DNA from: Anthoceros angustus
Lineage: Eukaryota; Streptophyta; Anthocerotopsida; Anthocerotales; Anthocerotaceae
Reading direction: 5' to 3'
Assembly (NCBI GenBank): GCA_010909165.1
Contig: MU008204.1
Coordinates: 265,810 to 329,809 of the forward strand
DNA: 64,000 nt
Below are positions 52,432-63,095 of this stretch, piece by piece; the first letter of the stretch is position 1, and the number at the start of each line of letters is the position of its first letter. Below the pieces are notes generated by a model. That model saw nothing but the letters and a program-made list of their open reading frames with translations. It did not search any database and had not been told where the DNA came from. The position numbers and the translations under genes are program-made.

Positions 52432-54920
52432 GCAAGAGCAATTGCTAAAGACTGCACCTGCAAGTTGACATTTATTCGCTTGCAAGACGACATGAAACAA
52501 CCCTAGAACATGAGATGCGAAGCCTTGGGTGACCGCCCAAGACTTGTGAAAATGGAAGATGTATACATAACAACATCGCATCATGTCCTATTGTTGAGCT
52601 AAAAAGAAAGGCGGAGGGCTTACATGATCGACTTTGTGTCCGCTCAGCATGATGTGTCTTTTGCACTTAAGGAGCGTACAAGCAAGCAGATTGCTGAAGA
52701 CGATTGTGTTGAGACAACAAGCAAGGGCCACCACCGCCGACAAGAAACACGTTAGTAACCCATTCCATGGATGACAACTGACAGCAATCAAAGAAAAGCA
52801 CCAAGATCAGACAAGCTTAAAGGGCACAATCAACTTTCCTTCTATGGCAGGGGACTTCAAGGAGCTTTGCCAGTCCAGGCTGCCAGCAACTCGGTTCACC
52901 CCAAAAACTTGGCTCACCCCAAAAACTTGGCTCACCCCAAAACTCTGTTGACGAGCAACAAGTGCCCTTCTATGTAGCCATGGCGACCGCAGACAAGTAC
53001 TCCTACATATGCTGGGCAGTAACGACTGGCGCGGGGTTGGCCACCACGTGTCAGACAAAACGTGTTAATAACAGCCATTCCATAGACAACTGAGAGTAAT
53101 CAAAGAAGCATGAGGGATTCTGTTCGAAAAGGCACAACCAACTTTCCTTCTATGGCGGGGGACTTCAAGGAGCTTTGCTCAGCCGCCAAGATCTGCTCTT
53201 TTCTCAACTACTATTCACCCCAAAAATTTCTCGACGAGCAGCAAGAGCAGCGCCTCCTACGCAGCCATCGCGAGTGTGGAGGAAGTACGCCAACACATGC
53301 TGGGTAGTAACGGCTAGCGTGGGATCGGGAAGAAATAGGAGGAAGAGACGTAACGCGGGCGAACTGAGCTCGTTTAAGTAAGAGAAGGTGGATGGTTCTA
53401 GGTGTTTCCAGCTAGATACCCATGTGTCAAGCGCCGATTAGTTGCTAAGTTAGGCTTACGCCTGTCTGTTCGTAGTTTTTAGGTTTGATAAAAAGGCGGC
53501 GGTAGCATGGCTAGTGTGAACGAATCATTTTCGTAGGTAGGTTTGTTACCGAGCTTGAGCGTAAACCTTTCAATTCTCTCTTACAAGGCGGTCTTCTCTT
53601 GAAGTTCTTTCTTCAGCACGTCGCGCAGTTGCGATTGCTGCCAATATTGTCCCTTTCCTGCGTAGAAACAAAAACCATCAGAATCAATAGATGGGTGATG
53701 CTTATGACCAACACGAAGAACCTTACGATGAACCTGACCTTTCACTGCTTGTTGTGACTGCGTTCATGCAAGAGCAATTGCTAAAGACTGCACCTGCAAG
53801 TTGACATTTATTCGCTTGCAAGACGACATGAAACAACCCTAGAACATGAAGCATGCCAGTCTTGGGCAGACTGCCCAAGACTTGTGAAAAATGGAAGACA
53901 GACCCACATAACAACTGCATGCTGCATCATGTCCTATTGTTGAGCTAAAAAGAAAGGGCAGAGGGCTTACATGACTGACTTTGTGTCCTGTTCAGGCAGC
54001 GGACAGGTCTTTTGCACTTAAGGAGCGTACAAGCAAGCAGATTGCTGAAGACGATTGTGTTGAGACAACAAGCAAGGGCCACCACCTGTCAGACAGTAAA
54101 ACACGTTAGTAACCCATTCCATGGATGACAACTGACAGCAATCAAAGAAAAGCACCAAGATCAGACAAGCTTAAAGGGCACAATCAACTTTCCTTCTATG
54201 GCGGGGGACTTCAAGGAGCTTTGCCGATCTACCACAACTCGGTTCACCCCAAAAACTTGGCTCACCCCAAAAACTTGGCTCACCCCAAAACTCTGTTGAC
54301 GAGCAACAAGTGCCCTTCTATGTAGCCATGGCGACCGCAGACAAGTACTCCTACATATGCTGGGCAGTAACGACTGGCGCGGGGTTGGCCACCACGTGTC
54401 AGACAAAACGTGTTAATAACAGCCATTCCATAGACAACTGAGAGTAATCAAAGAAGCATGAGGGATTCTACAAGCTGAAAAGGCACAACCAACTTTCCTT
54501 CTATGGCAGGGGACTTCAAGGAGCTTTGCCTGTCCAGGCTGCCAGCATCTCGGTTCTTCTCAACTACTATTCACCCCAAAAATTTCTCGACGAGCAGCAA
54601 GAGCAGCGCCTCCTACGCAGCCATCGCGAGTGTGGAGGAAGTACGCCAACACATCTTTGGGTAGTAACGCTAGCGTGGGATCGGGAAGAAATAGGAGGAA
54701 GAGGCGATGCAGGCGGCCAGGCTCGTTTAAGTAAGAGAAGGTGGATGGTTCTAGGTGTTTCCAGCTAGATACCCATGTGTCAAGCGCCGATTAGTTGCTA
54801 AGTTAGGCTTACGCCCCGCCCGTTGCTGGTTCAGAGTTTTTAGGTTTGGATAAAAAGGGCGGCGGCGGCGGCGGCTAGTGTGAACGAATCATTTTCGTAG
54901 GTAGGTTTGTTACCGAGCTT
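52219..54920. repeat. Tandem duplication of about 1.35 kb covering the 5' end of the gene at 50.5-52.4 kb
   Basis: The word CTTGAGCGTAAACCTTTCAA begins at 52219 and again at 53554; the second copy ends at about 54920 in TTTGTTACCGAGCTT, the same word that ends the first copy. Each copy contains exon 1 and most of exon 2 plus about 1.1 kb upstream. Within each unit a 300-bp segment is itself repeated in diverged form (GGGGACTTCAAGGAGCTTTG at 52850 and 53158). A short run of AACTTGGCTCACCCCAAA words is at 52905-52940. The second copy lacks the later exons. Confidence 0.8.
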
Positions 54921-54968
54921 CGGGCGTTAGGTCTGAGAATTTGACCTTAGGTCTGGTAGAGAGAGGTT

Positions 54969-55014
54969 GTCGGCGCCGACAGAGAGAGAACCAAGGGTTT
55001 TTGTGTCTATATAA
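54969..55014 (+). promoter_or_regulatory. Candidate core promoter: GTCGGCGCCGAC palindrome and TATA box
   Basis: A perfect 12-bp palindrome GTCGGCGCCGAC (54969-54980) is followed by AGAGAGAGAACC and, 28 bp on, TATATAA (55008-55014). About 25-35 bp further is a pyrimidine-rich stretch suited to transcription start. It reads to the right, into the region of the repeated exon-like units. Confidence 0.5.
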
Positions 55015-57546
55015 GGCTCTTTTCCTGCTATTTTGTGTCTTTCAGTTCAGCGTTGTTCAGGCTTGTTTGCGATTTCGTCGGCATTAGGTCTTGGCGTTTA
55101 TCGGAGAGACGGTGTGTGTTTGCGTCCTCTAGCTGTTGCCCCTGTATTGTCTGCCTTTCTTGTTGTTTCCTTGAGGTCTTTGTGTTTGGTCGAGCCCCTA
55201 TGTTCCATCTTTTCTTTCTCTCCAGACGACTTGTTTGATACCTATGCTCAGAGCTGTGAACGTTTTCTTTGGTCTTGTGTATGCTGATTTTGAAGTGTCC
55301 CTATTGGAGGACTTTCATCATTCAAAAGTGTCTTTTGGCGCTAAGGTCACTCTTGGACGGTGTCAGAGGTGAGGAGTGTGTTTCGGAAGAGATGTTGTCA
55401 GGGGCAGCGATCGATGAAGTCCTTTGAACTGCAAGTTTCCTACGCGACTGCCATCCTCTGCGACAAGGCCAGTTTTATAGTCAACATGCTTTCAATGACT
55501 GTTTCATCTTTTGTGTTGTCTTAAGTAAGCAGAGCTGTCTCGCTGCTTCAAATGCAAGGGCAGAGTCCTAACGTAGGTGAAGGCGATTGCTGTGTCACTT
55601 TTTGCTTCACTTCTGGGACTCCGGGTTGATACTTGTTACTTTTCTTGTAATCGAATCTGGGAGTAACACAAATAAGAACAGGGAGTAACACAAACAATAG
55701 GTTGTGTGGGGGTATGACTCTATCCTATTAGAAAAGGTGCTACGTTCTCGTTTCCTTTTGATATCAAGTCAAGTCTTGATCTGCTACTTGGTCAGGCACC
55801 GTCGTTTTTGTCCATATGTTCTAGACTACTTGGGCAAACGAACGTTTCACAGTATCTATCTACGTTTGACAGTAGCTATCTGAACGAACTTATGACAGCC
55901 TCCGCTTACGCCTTACTCCCTTATTCGCTTTTAGTTTTAAGGCTCCGGCCGACAAGGCCGGTTTATAGTCAACATGCTTTCAATGACTTTCATCTTTTGT
56001 GTTGTCTTAAGTAAAGCTGCTTCAAATGCAAGGCGTAGTCCTAACGTAGGTGAAGGCGATTGCTGTGTCACTTTTTGCTTCACTTCTGGGACTCCGGGTT
56101 GATACTTGTTACTTTTCTTTGCAGAACTGAACGGGGAGTAACACAAATAAGAACAGGGAGTAACACAAACAATAGGTTGTGTGGGGGTATGACTCTATCC
56201 TATTAGAAAAGGTGCTACGTTCTCGTTTCCTTTTGATATCAAGTCAAGTCTTGATCTGCTACTTGGTCAGGCACCGTCGTTTTTGTCCATATGTTCTAGA
56301 CTACTTGGGCAAACGAACGTTTCACAAGATTCTATCTACGCTTGATGAGCTATCCGAACGAACTTATGAGCCGATCCCAGATTCGTCTTACTCCCTTATT
56401 CGCTGCTTTAGAGTCATAAGGCTCGACAATGATAATCGTCGGGCACTTAAAGCCTCTTGTGTTACCTGATGCGCTCTGTGTTTCGTCTTGTTTTGATCAT
56501 ATCATGCATCAAGTATCTTTGTGCTTAATTGCAGTTTCATTCTTCCCTCACTTTTGGGACTCCTAATTGATTCTTGTTATTCTTTTTTGCAGAACTGAAG
56601 AAAAAACAAAGAGTAACACAAACGGGGGGTATGACTTTGTCCTGTTGGAGAAGGTGCTATGTCCTTGTTTTCTTCTTGACATGAAGTCAAGTTTTGATCT
56701 GTTACTTGTTCAGGCATTGTCTTGTTCATTTTTCTTGGTTTTCGGTTGAACGAACGTCTGATTATAGCTATGTATTGTCTGATAAGAGCTTTTCTGAACG
56801 TCTGACAAGAGCTTTTTTGTTACGTCTAGTTCCTTTTTGTCGTTTGGAGTGTGTCATCGGCGATAGTGATGGATGTGATGTGATGCGATGTGATGGCGAT
56901 GTGATGCGATGTGATGTGATGGCGATGTGATGGCGATGTGATGTGATGTGATGTGATGTGATGTTGTTAAGTCACCGATGTGATGATCCTCTTGTGTTAC
57001 TTGTTGCCCATGTTGTTTTCTGAACATATCATGCGTCAAGTGGCTTTGTGCGTTGTATTTTGTCTGCCCTTCGGTTGCAGCCTTGCTAAGTATTGAAGGT
57101 TTCTTTCTTATGTCGCCCGACCTTTTGCGTTTTTTCGTTGTGTATAAGCGCATGGGTCGCCTTGTAAAGTGTTGTTGGTAAAAGACATTTTGTTTTGATA
57201 ATATCTTGCTGGTTCTGAATAGTGCGTAGTTCCATTGTAAAGGACGTGTTGGTTTTAGTCGCGAGTAGTTGGCATGCTCATTGCAGTTGTCATGCCTGTT
57301 GGACATTCTTGGATATATTGTCTGGTTGTAGAGCGTTGCTTATATCTACGCTTGGTGTGGTTCGCCTGTGCTAATCTAGGACTTGCTTACTCTTTCTTTC
57401 TCGTATAAGTTGTACCTATGTTCTGTGTTACTAGTTGTTGATCTGGCTGGCACAAATTTTTGTTTTGGTCCTTACATGATGTGTTATATGGCAGGAAGTT
57501 GCAGACGGTTATATTTTTCTTCCGCCTACTCGCCAGTCTTGATCAG
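55015..57546 (+). repeat. Tandem 440-480 bp units (55440-56780) in a probable transcribed leader
   Basis: GGGGGTATGACTCTATCCTA recurs at about 55708 and 56183 and, diverged, at 56625; CTAACGTAGGTGAAGGCGAT recurs at 55569 and 56041. Two units carry TTTGCAGAACTGAA followed by AGTAACACAAA, that is, a splice-acceptor-like site repeated at 56120 and 56590. At 56865-56965 there is a GATGT/GATGC pentamer array. Open frames here (for example 55033-55287) are not recognisable. It may hold 5' exons of the plus-strand gene ending at 58128. Confidence 0.5.
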
Positions 57547-58128
57547 GCAATGTAGCTGTTCAAGTTCGTCTTCATTCACGATATCTTAAGTGGTTACCCA
57601 TTGGTACGTGTCACAACTAGAATCTTTTGTTTATTTCAGCTTGCTTTTAATGACAGTTTTGGGTCCATGCATGGTTTGGTTATTCACTATCAGTGGTAAC
57701 AGATGAAACAAGGGCAACATGTCACTTTTTGTCACCTTTAAAAGAATTTAAAATATCTCACAAATGACAACAGTATTATACTCCCTATTTTTTGAGTACT
57801 CTCAAGAGATAGTGACGTCTCAGTGTCCCACATTCTCGAACTTCCGTCTGAGAAGCTGAATCTGGATGAGCCCGTCAAGACTGGCAGCAAGAACCTGAAC
57901 CCCGTTCAAGTTGGGGTGCAAGTGATGGAAAATGTATGTCGGTGTGCTTCCTGTTTGGTCTTCACTGGCTACCTCATTGCTGTTGGTTGGTGGTAGTTAC
58001 AAACCATTTGTCGTCATGAGCTTCCTTCGCTGGTACCCCAACTAGCCCCAGAACACCTCAAGTTTGAGCCAGTTATACCACTCGATACAACTGCCCTCAA
58101 AGCCAAAGCTGGTGGGGGAAGAGAGTGA
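57547..58128 (+). CDS. 3' exons of a plus-strand gene, unknown product
   Basis: Three exons join in phase: 57547-57603 (AVQVRLHSRYLKWLPI), 57809-57933 (SHILELPSEKLNLDEPVKTG, ending VQVMEN) and 57997-58128 (LQTICRHELPSLVPQLAPEH, ending in TGA at 58126-58128). Introns of 205 and 63 bp have GT and AG ends. Together they give about 104 C-terminal residues. I do not recognise the family. Upstream exons are probably among the repeats between 55.0 and 57.5 kb. It converges on the minus-strand gene that ends at 58532. Confidence 0.55.
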
Positions 58129-58531
58129 TTGCCATGGGAGGCACTGGTACGAGGGTATGTTAGACGTACCACTCTGTTTGATTGAGGGAATGCATCCTGT
58201 GAATACGGGATCTCTCGAGCTTTTCTTCCTCTTATTGCAAAAAAGAGTCAAGTCAGTTCATATAGTACAGTTTTGTATAAGTACAGTTCAGGCCTCAGCC
58301 CCCTGGATGCAGGCATACGAAGGAATTGGGCTTGTACACTCATCTGGTACGCTGCATGACCGGAACCTTCAACGGAATTCACGAATTATTGCATTCCAGC
58401 GGACTCCTCAAAATTGGCCGGCGAAGCATTAAAGTTAATTCCTAGTCAGCAGAACACAAAATTACGACTTGCAGGAGTGGTAAAAAGACCATGGCTCAGA
58501 TACGTGTATGGCGTTTTATCCCGCAGGAGAT

Positions 58532-60027
58532 TCACCTATGGTCAGGGGATGAACTCTTTGAGGTGCCTCCAGAGGCAAGAACATTCTGAAGCTGCGCCAC
58601 CTGCAGCCATGAAAGGTTAAGAGACCAAACGAACATATTTCCCGCCATCACGTACAAGAAGGTGCACAGGCCGAACAAAAGATAACATACAAGCTGTTGC
58701 AACCCTTCCAGTTTCCCGTCACTCTCCCGTTTCTGTTCCAGTGCACGGGCTATTGCTGCTTCCATCCACCTGTTCTCAGCTTCGACCTGTGATATCACAA
58801 TCCCAGTATCAGCACTACAACAACAGAACGAGACTAAAAAGTTTGACAAGGGATTACCGTATGCATCCTGGAACCTGTTCTGCAGCAGCAGCCCGCTGCC
58901 TCTCCACCTCCAGCTGCTGCTTCAGACATGCTTGTTCCTGCAGAGAGAAACCCAGCGTCGACTGATGTGTCAAAACATGAGACAGGACAATTGACATTTG
59001 CAACAGTTAAGTGCGTAAGGGCAATCGCGGATTACTCAGACAGCAGTACCTTCCGTACACGCTCTAGCCATCCTGCATCAACAAGCCACTTTTGTTGCCA
59101 TCGACGAGGTGGACCCACAGCATTGAGAGAAAGAGGCATCTGGAGGTCTGGAGTCCAGCCATCCTCTCAATTCCCATGTCTCGTCAGCCAGGTGTTGCTT
59201 GTGCTAGTAACGCTGAAAATCCAACGAGACAGTCAGACAACTACCCGTGCAAATTCGAGGAGTACGCAGTCCTATAGCAGGAGGAAAAGAGTCTCGTTTT
59301 CGGAGAACGTTTGGACAGAATCTTCAGAGCTCATAATCTCACTGACTGCAAATCCAATCAGGGCAGAGAAAGAAAACCTGCTGGCAGCATCCTTGTCCAT
59401 GAACCTGCTGAGCTGCTCACTGGGACCTGCTAACCATCCAGAGTCATGCTGAGAGGAGGACAGGCCGTTGGTTGTAAGAAGCATCGACTTCTCTGAGGGC
59501 TTTGACACATAAATTCCCATGTTCAGGGAACCTCTCGCTCGTTTGCGGAAATTGTCAAAACCACCGTCCAGCCTTGAGGAGGTGGGAGATAAGAAGCTCC
59601 TGTCCTGCAAGGGTAATTGAAACGGTGGATGGCCCCTGGCTTCGGGAGATATTCTTGTGATATCTTTCTCCATCTGCAGCAATGCAGCATCGACCTCCGC
59701 GTTCCGTGTCGCCTTCTCCATCTCTAGCGCTCTCACTGCTGCTTGAGCAGCTTCACCCTGCCTCTCGGACTCCGCAACTCTTAACTTCAGAAGCCGAAGG
59801 CCTACTATCATCACCAAGACTGGGCCAAACCAGCTCATCCTCGAAACGTGTTTCCTGCAGTAAGGCCTTTGCCAGCTCCCAGCCGGCACCATTATCCGCA
59901 TCCGGAATCGCAAAGTCATCTTTGTGAATCCTAGCCTGTTCTCGCGGTGGTGGACAGCCATGGATGTATAGGATGCAAGGTTTCCTGGTTGGGGATGCTT
60001 CTCATCCGCAGAGAAGTTGTTGGCCAA
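58532..60027 (-). CDS. Multi-exon gene: N-terminal membrane anchor and coiled coil, unknown function
   Basis: Exons read from the right: about 59347-60027, 59050-59163, 58875-58937, 58691-58786, 58532-58600 (TGA at 58532-58534). The last four join in phase 0 with GT/AG borders and whole-codon lengths (38, 21, 32 codons). A hydrophobic segment (SWFGPVLVMIVGLRLLKL) precedes a helical, charged stretch (RVAESERQGEAAQAAVRALE). A basic, Ser-rich middle follows, then WQQKWLVDAGWLERVRK and a second coiled coil (CLKQQLEVERQRAAAAEQ; ARALEQKRESDGKLEGLQQL). Roughly 340 residues. The donor of the first exon (GTCAGT at 59346) and the start codon are my choice among options. Family not recognised. Confidence 0.68.
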
Positions 60028-60319
60028 GATGGTGAAGGTTCATGTCTCTCATTTGGAAGAGGTTGATACCTTCATTCGAACCCTGGGAAAATGACCAGAG
60101 CAAGGAGTCCCAGTTTATGCTGCTGAAGGGATGTTAGCGTCTGGGAAAATGGATGCCGGGCACATAATCAACCAACGAGGTTCGGAAGATCATTGGGGCG
60201 CCGTCTTCGCTGCAGCTGGGCTAGGCAAGACAGTGCCTGTCACTGTGGTTCAAACCGAAGCTGAAGTTGCTGCTGCAGGAATCGCTAGCAGTCAAGGTCT
60301 GCACCTGTTTCCAGGTGTT

Positions 60320-60560
60320 TCCATCTTTTGTGCCGGCTCCCACATCATGAAGACATGCTTGCAGCAGAATCATCTTTCACGTCCAGCTTCAATGCTTCGT
60401 TGGAAGCATGCATCCCACCTCTAATTTTCGCACTTTTGACAGTCACCCGAGAGAAATGTACCGAACTGCCGCAGTAGCCAGTACAATGAACATTAGTGCC
60501 CTCGTCTACATAGTTGGCCTGCACGGCCCAGGAGATCCAGCATGAAGCCTGTCTACATCC
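60320..60560 (-). pseudogene. PPR E-domain relic
   Basis: On the minus strand, with frame changes, it reads MLDLLGRAGQL, then LGDCQKCEN, then HASNEALKLDVKDDSAA, then a short tail to EPAQK. This mirrors the E-domain order of genes 1 and 2 (MVDLFARAGQL, LGACRKWSN, HAFNEAVKLDKRDAAA). It has no intact frame and is more diverged than the relics in the tandem units. Confidence 0.7.
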
Positions 60561-61189
60561 AGATGGTGGATTCGGGGCTGTGCTCGGATTGCACCCACAA
60601 TAGAATTCTTGGATACCCACTCACACAGAACACCTGCATCTCGAAGTAGCCAAGCCCGCTCTTCAATGTCATGTACTTGGGACACCCCGGTTTACGGCTG
60701 CCCTTGTACATACAAACCAGCTTGCATCACATACTACCCAACGATCTTCCGCCAAAGCCAAGGTGTCCCTCACCACCGGGCCAGAGCACATCAACAGAGA
60801 TGTGTCTGTTCCATCCAGGCAGCCCTGTACGATCCAGGTGCTCAGACGGTGTACGGCTTGGACCAATTTACGACTTTATTTTGATTTCAGTGTGACTCCA
60901 TGGGCTGCCTTGCAGCTAGTGTAGTGGTGTCAGCGCAGCTGCCCATGGTGCAGACAGGGGTTCCAATTCTGGCGGTGCACACTTCGTGTTCACGTTCCTA
61001 CTCAGTGCAGTTTGTCATATGGTCTTTTCAGCTTGGCCACTACATGGCGTTGCCTGGCTCTGCGGATGAGGAGCATCACCAACCAGCGCCAGGTCCTGTA
61101 CGTCCATAGCTGTCCTCCAGCTCTTATCCGGCTGTTTGTACTGTCCTGGCCTGTATCTGGGCTCCGGTTGATATGTTTGACATTCGTGC
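60561..61189. other. Sequence between the PPR relic and the fourth SYF1 relic
   Basis: No gene assigned. A 91-codon plus frame at 60609-60884 shows no known motif. It probably includes more decayed SYF1- or 11S-related sequence, but I could not match it. Confidence 0.35.
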
Positions 61190-63095
61190 TGCAGCCACGC
61201 ATTTGGAGCTTTTGGTGGAGCAGAAGCTGGTCACCCCCACCGGACCCGGACAACGTTTCACGGGGCTTGGTGCTCGCTGCCTGTGACGCAGCATGACAGG
61301 ATTTGGAAAGCGTATGTGAAATTTGTGACCAGGCCAGCAGGGTGTGCCGATTCAGACTTCTCTGAAGCTCGACCCCAACCATGTGGAGGATTTCATACAG
61401 TTTTTGGTGTCTGCCAAGAGGGGGCGGGAGGTAGCGGAGAAGTTGGCTCAGTGTTTGAATTATGAGACCTCTCAGTCTGTGACAGGCAAGATCAGGCACC
61501 AGCGCTAGCTGTGGCTGGAGTTGGGCCACTTGCTCACCACCCATGCGCCCGGTTGATGGTTGATGCTATCATTCGTAGGGGGGATTCGCAAGTTAAGTTT
61601 ACTGATGAGGTAGGTCGACTTTGGACAGCTCTTGCAGACTACTACATCCGTAGAAGCTTTTTTTGAGAAAGCCAGAGATGTGTATGAAGAGGGAGCGATG
61701 ACGACTGTGATAACTGTGACACATTTCACTCTCATTTTTTATGCCTGCACTCAATTCGAGGACAGCTAGGATGGAGACAATGGATGTGGGGCATCCCACG
61801 ACTTGGAAGAGTAGGATGTCGCCGCATCGGAGGCAGCCGGGGAGCTTGACAATAAGAAGGAAAAACGGGGCTGCTTCTCTTCCTTCAAACAGTGGCAGAG
61901 CTGGTGTGGGAGCGCGCGCGAGCTTCTGCTTCTGTCAAACTTCTGGTTGAAGGATGATAACGATGTCGACATAAAGGCTGGATCGCCGGCCAGAAGTGGT
62001 AAGCAGTGTTCCCCTCAGGCAAAATCCACACAATGTGCATGAAATGGCATAAGAGAGCGGAGCTTTTCAAGGATAACCCAGCCAAGCAGATCCTTACATT
62101 TCACAGAAGCTGTCAACACTGTGGGCAAGCCATGTGACAAGCGCTATGGATGGCCTTTGCCCATTTGTACGAAGCCCACAACGATCTTGAGAATGTAAGG
62201 GTGATTCTCGATAAGGCCGTGCAAGACAGTTGATGATCTGGCTACCGTGTGGTGTGACTGGGCAGGGCAGGGCAGGGCAGGGCAGGGCAGGGCAGGGCAG
62301 GGCAGGGCAGGGCAGGGCAGGGCAGGGCAGGGCAGGGCAGGGCAGGGCAGGGCAGGCAGGGCAGGGCAGGCAGGGCAGGGCAGGGCAGGGCAGGGCAGGG
62401 CAGGGCAGGGCAGGGCAGGGCAGGGCAGGGCAGGGCAGGGCAGGGCAGGGCAGGGCAGGGCAGGCAGGGCAGGGCAGGGCAGGGCAGGGCAGGGCAGGGC
62501 AGGGCAGGGCAGGGCAGGGCAGAGGCAGGGCAGGAGCAGGGCAGGGCAGGGCAGGGCAGGGCAGGGCAGGGCAGGGCAGGGCAGGGCAGGGCAGGCAGGG
62601 CAGGGCAGGGCAGGCAGGGCAGGGCAGGGCAGGGCAGGGCAGGGCAGGGCAGGGCAGGGCAGGGCAGGGCAGGGCAGGGCAGGGCAGGGCAGGCAGGGCA
62701 GGGCAGGGCAGGGCAGGCAGGGCAGGGCAGGGCAGGGCAGGGCAGGGCAGGGCAGGGCAGGGCAGGGCAGGGCAGGCAGGGCAGGGCAGGGCAGGGCAGG
62801 GCAGGGCAGGGCAGGGCAGGGCAGGGCAGGGCAGGGCAGGGCAGGGCAGGCAGGGCAGGGCAGAAATTTCAAAGGTGCTCTGAACTAATGAGACGTGCAG
62901 CTGCTGAGCCTAATGCTGCAGTGAGGAGGAAAGGTAAGCACTTTGTGGGCGGCTAGTCATGCACATGCACGTGAACAAGAAGTTGGACATATCTGATGAG
63001 GAGTGTATATCTTGTTCTGTAATCTTGTGCTCGTGGACTGCTTACAGTTGCTGCAGATGGCGAAGAGCCAGTTGAGATGAAGCCCTGTGGACAGC
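61190..63095 (+). pseudogene. SYF1: SYF1 relic, fourth copy (most ancestral), with expanded repeat
   Basis: Starts further upstream than U1-U3: RIWSF, VEQKLVT, then TQHDRIWKAYVKFVTRPA, matching SYF1 HAT repeats 2-3. It continues through DPNHVEDFIQFLVSA, TDEVGRLWTALADYYIRR, ARDVYEEGAMTTVITV, NFWLKDDNDVD, LRQNPHNVH, LENVRVILDKAV and VDDLATVWCDWA. Then comes a 604-bp GGGCA array, then NFKGAL and, after a retained intron, VAADGEEPVEMK. It keeps EVGR and WCDWA where U1-U3 are altered. Stops and shifts make it non-functional, and the repeat replaces the EMELRHK-type link of normal SYF1. Confidence 0.87.
62260..62863 (+). repeat. GGGCA pentanucleotide array, about 120 units
   Basis: Almost pure GGGCA over 604 bp, with scattered 4-bp GGCA units and one short irregular patch (GAGGCAGGGCAGGAGCA) near 62521-62537. 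The same locus in U1-U3 has exactly five units. Because 15 bp hold three units, all six frames can stay open, giving artificial GQGRA or CPALP polypeptides. Confidence 0.97.

Noticed and set aside
55033-55287. 84-codon frame just after the candidate TATA box
   Set aside because: Hydrophobic, Cys-rich composition without a recognisable signal or domain; it may be leader sequence. Kept only as part of the transcribed-leader entry.
58064-58620. Plus-strand frames of 122 and 68 codons
   Set aside because: They overlap the in-phase last exons of the minus-strand gene or follow the stop of the plus-strand gene at 58128, and have no motif.
62144-62888. Long open frames of 213-242 codons on both strands (GQGRA and CPALP repeats)
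   Set aside because: They are produced by the GGGCA array, which has no stop in any frame. There is no start context or conserved domain, and the locus is a SYF1 relic.
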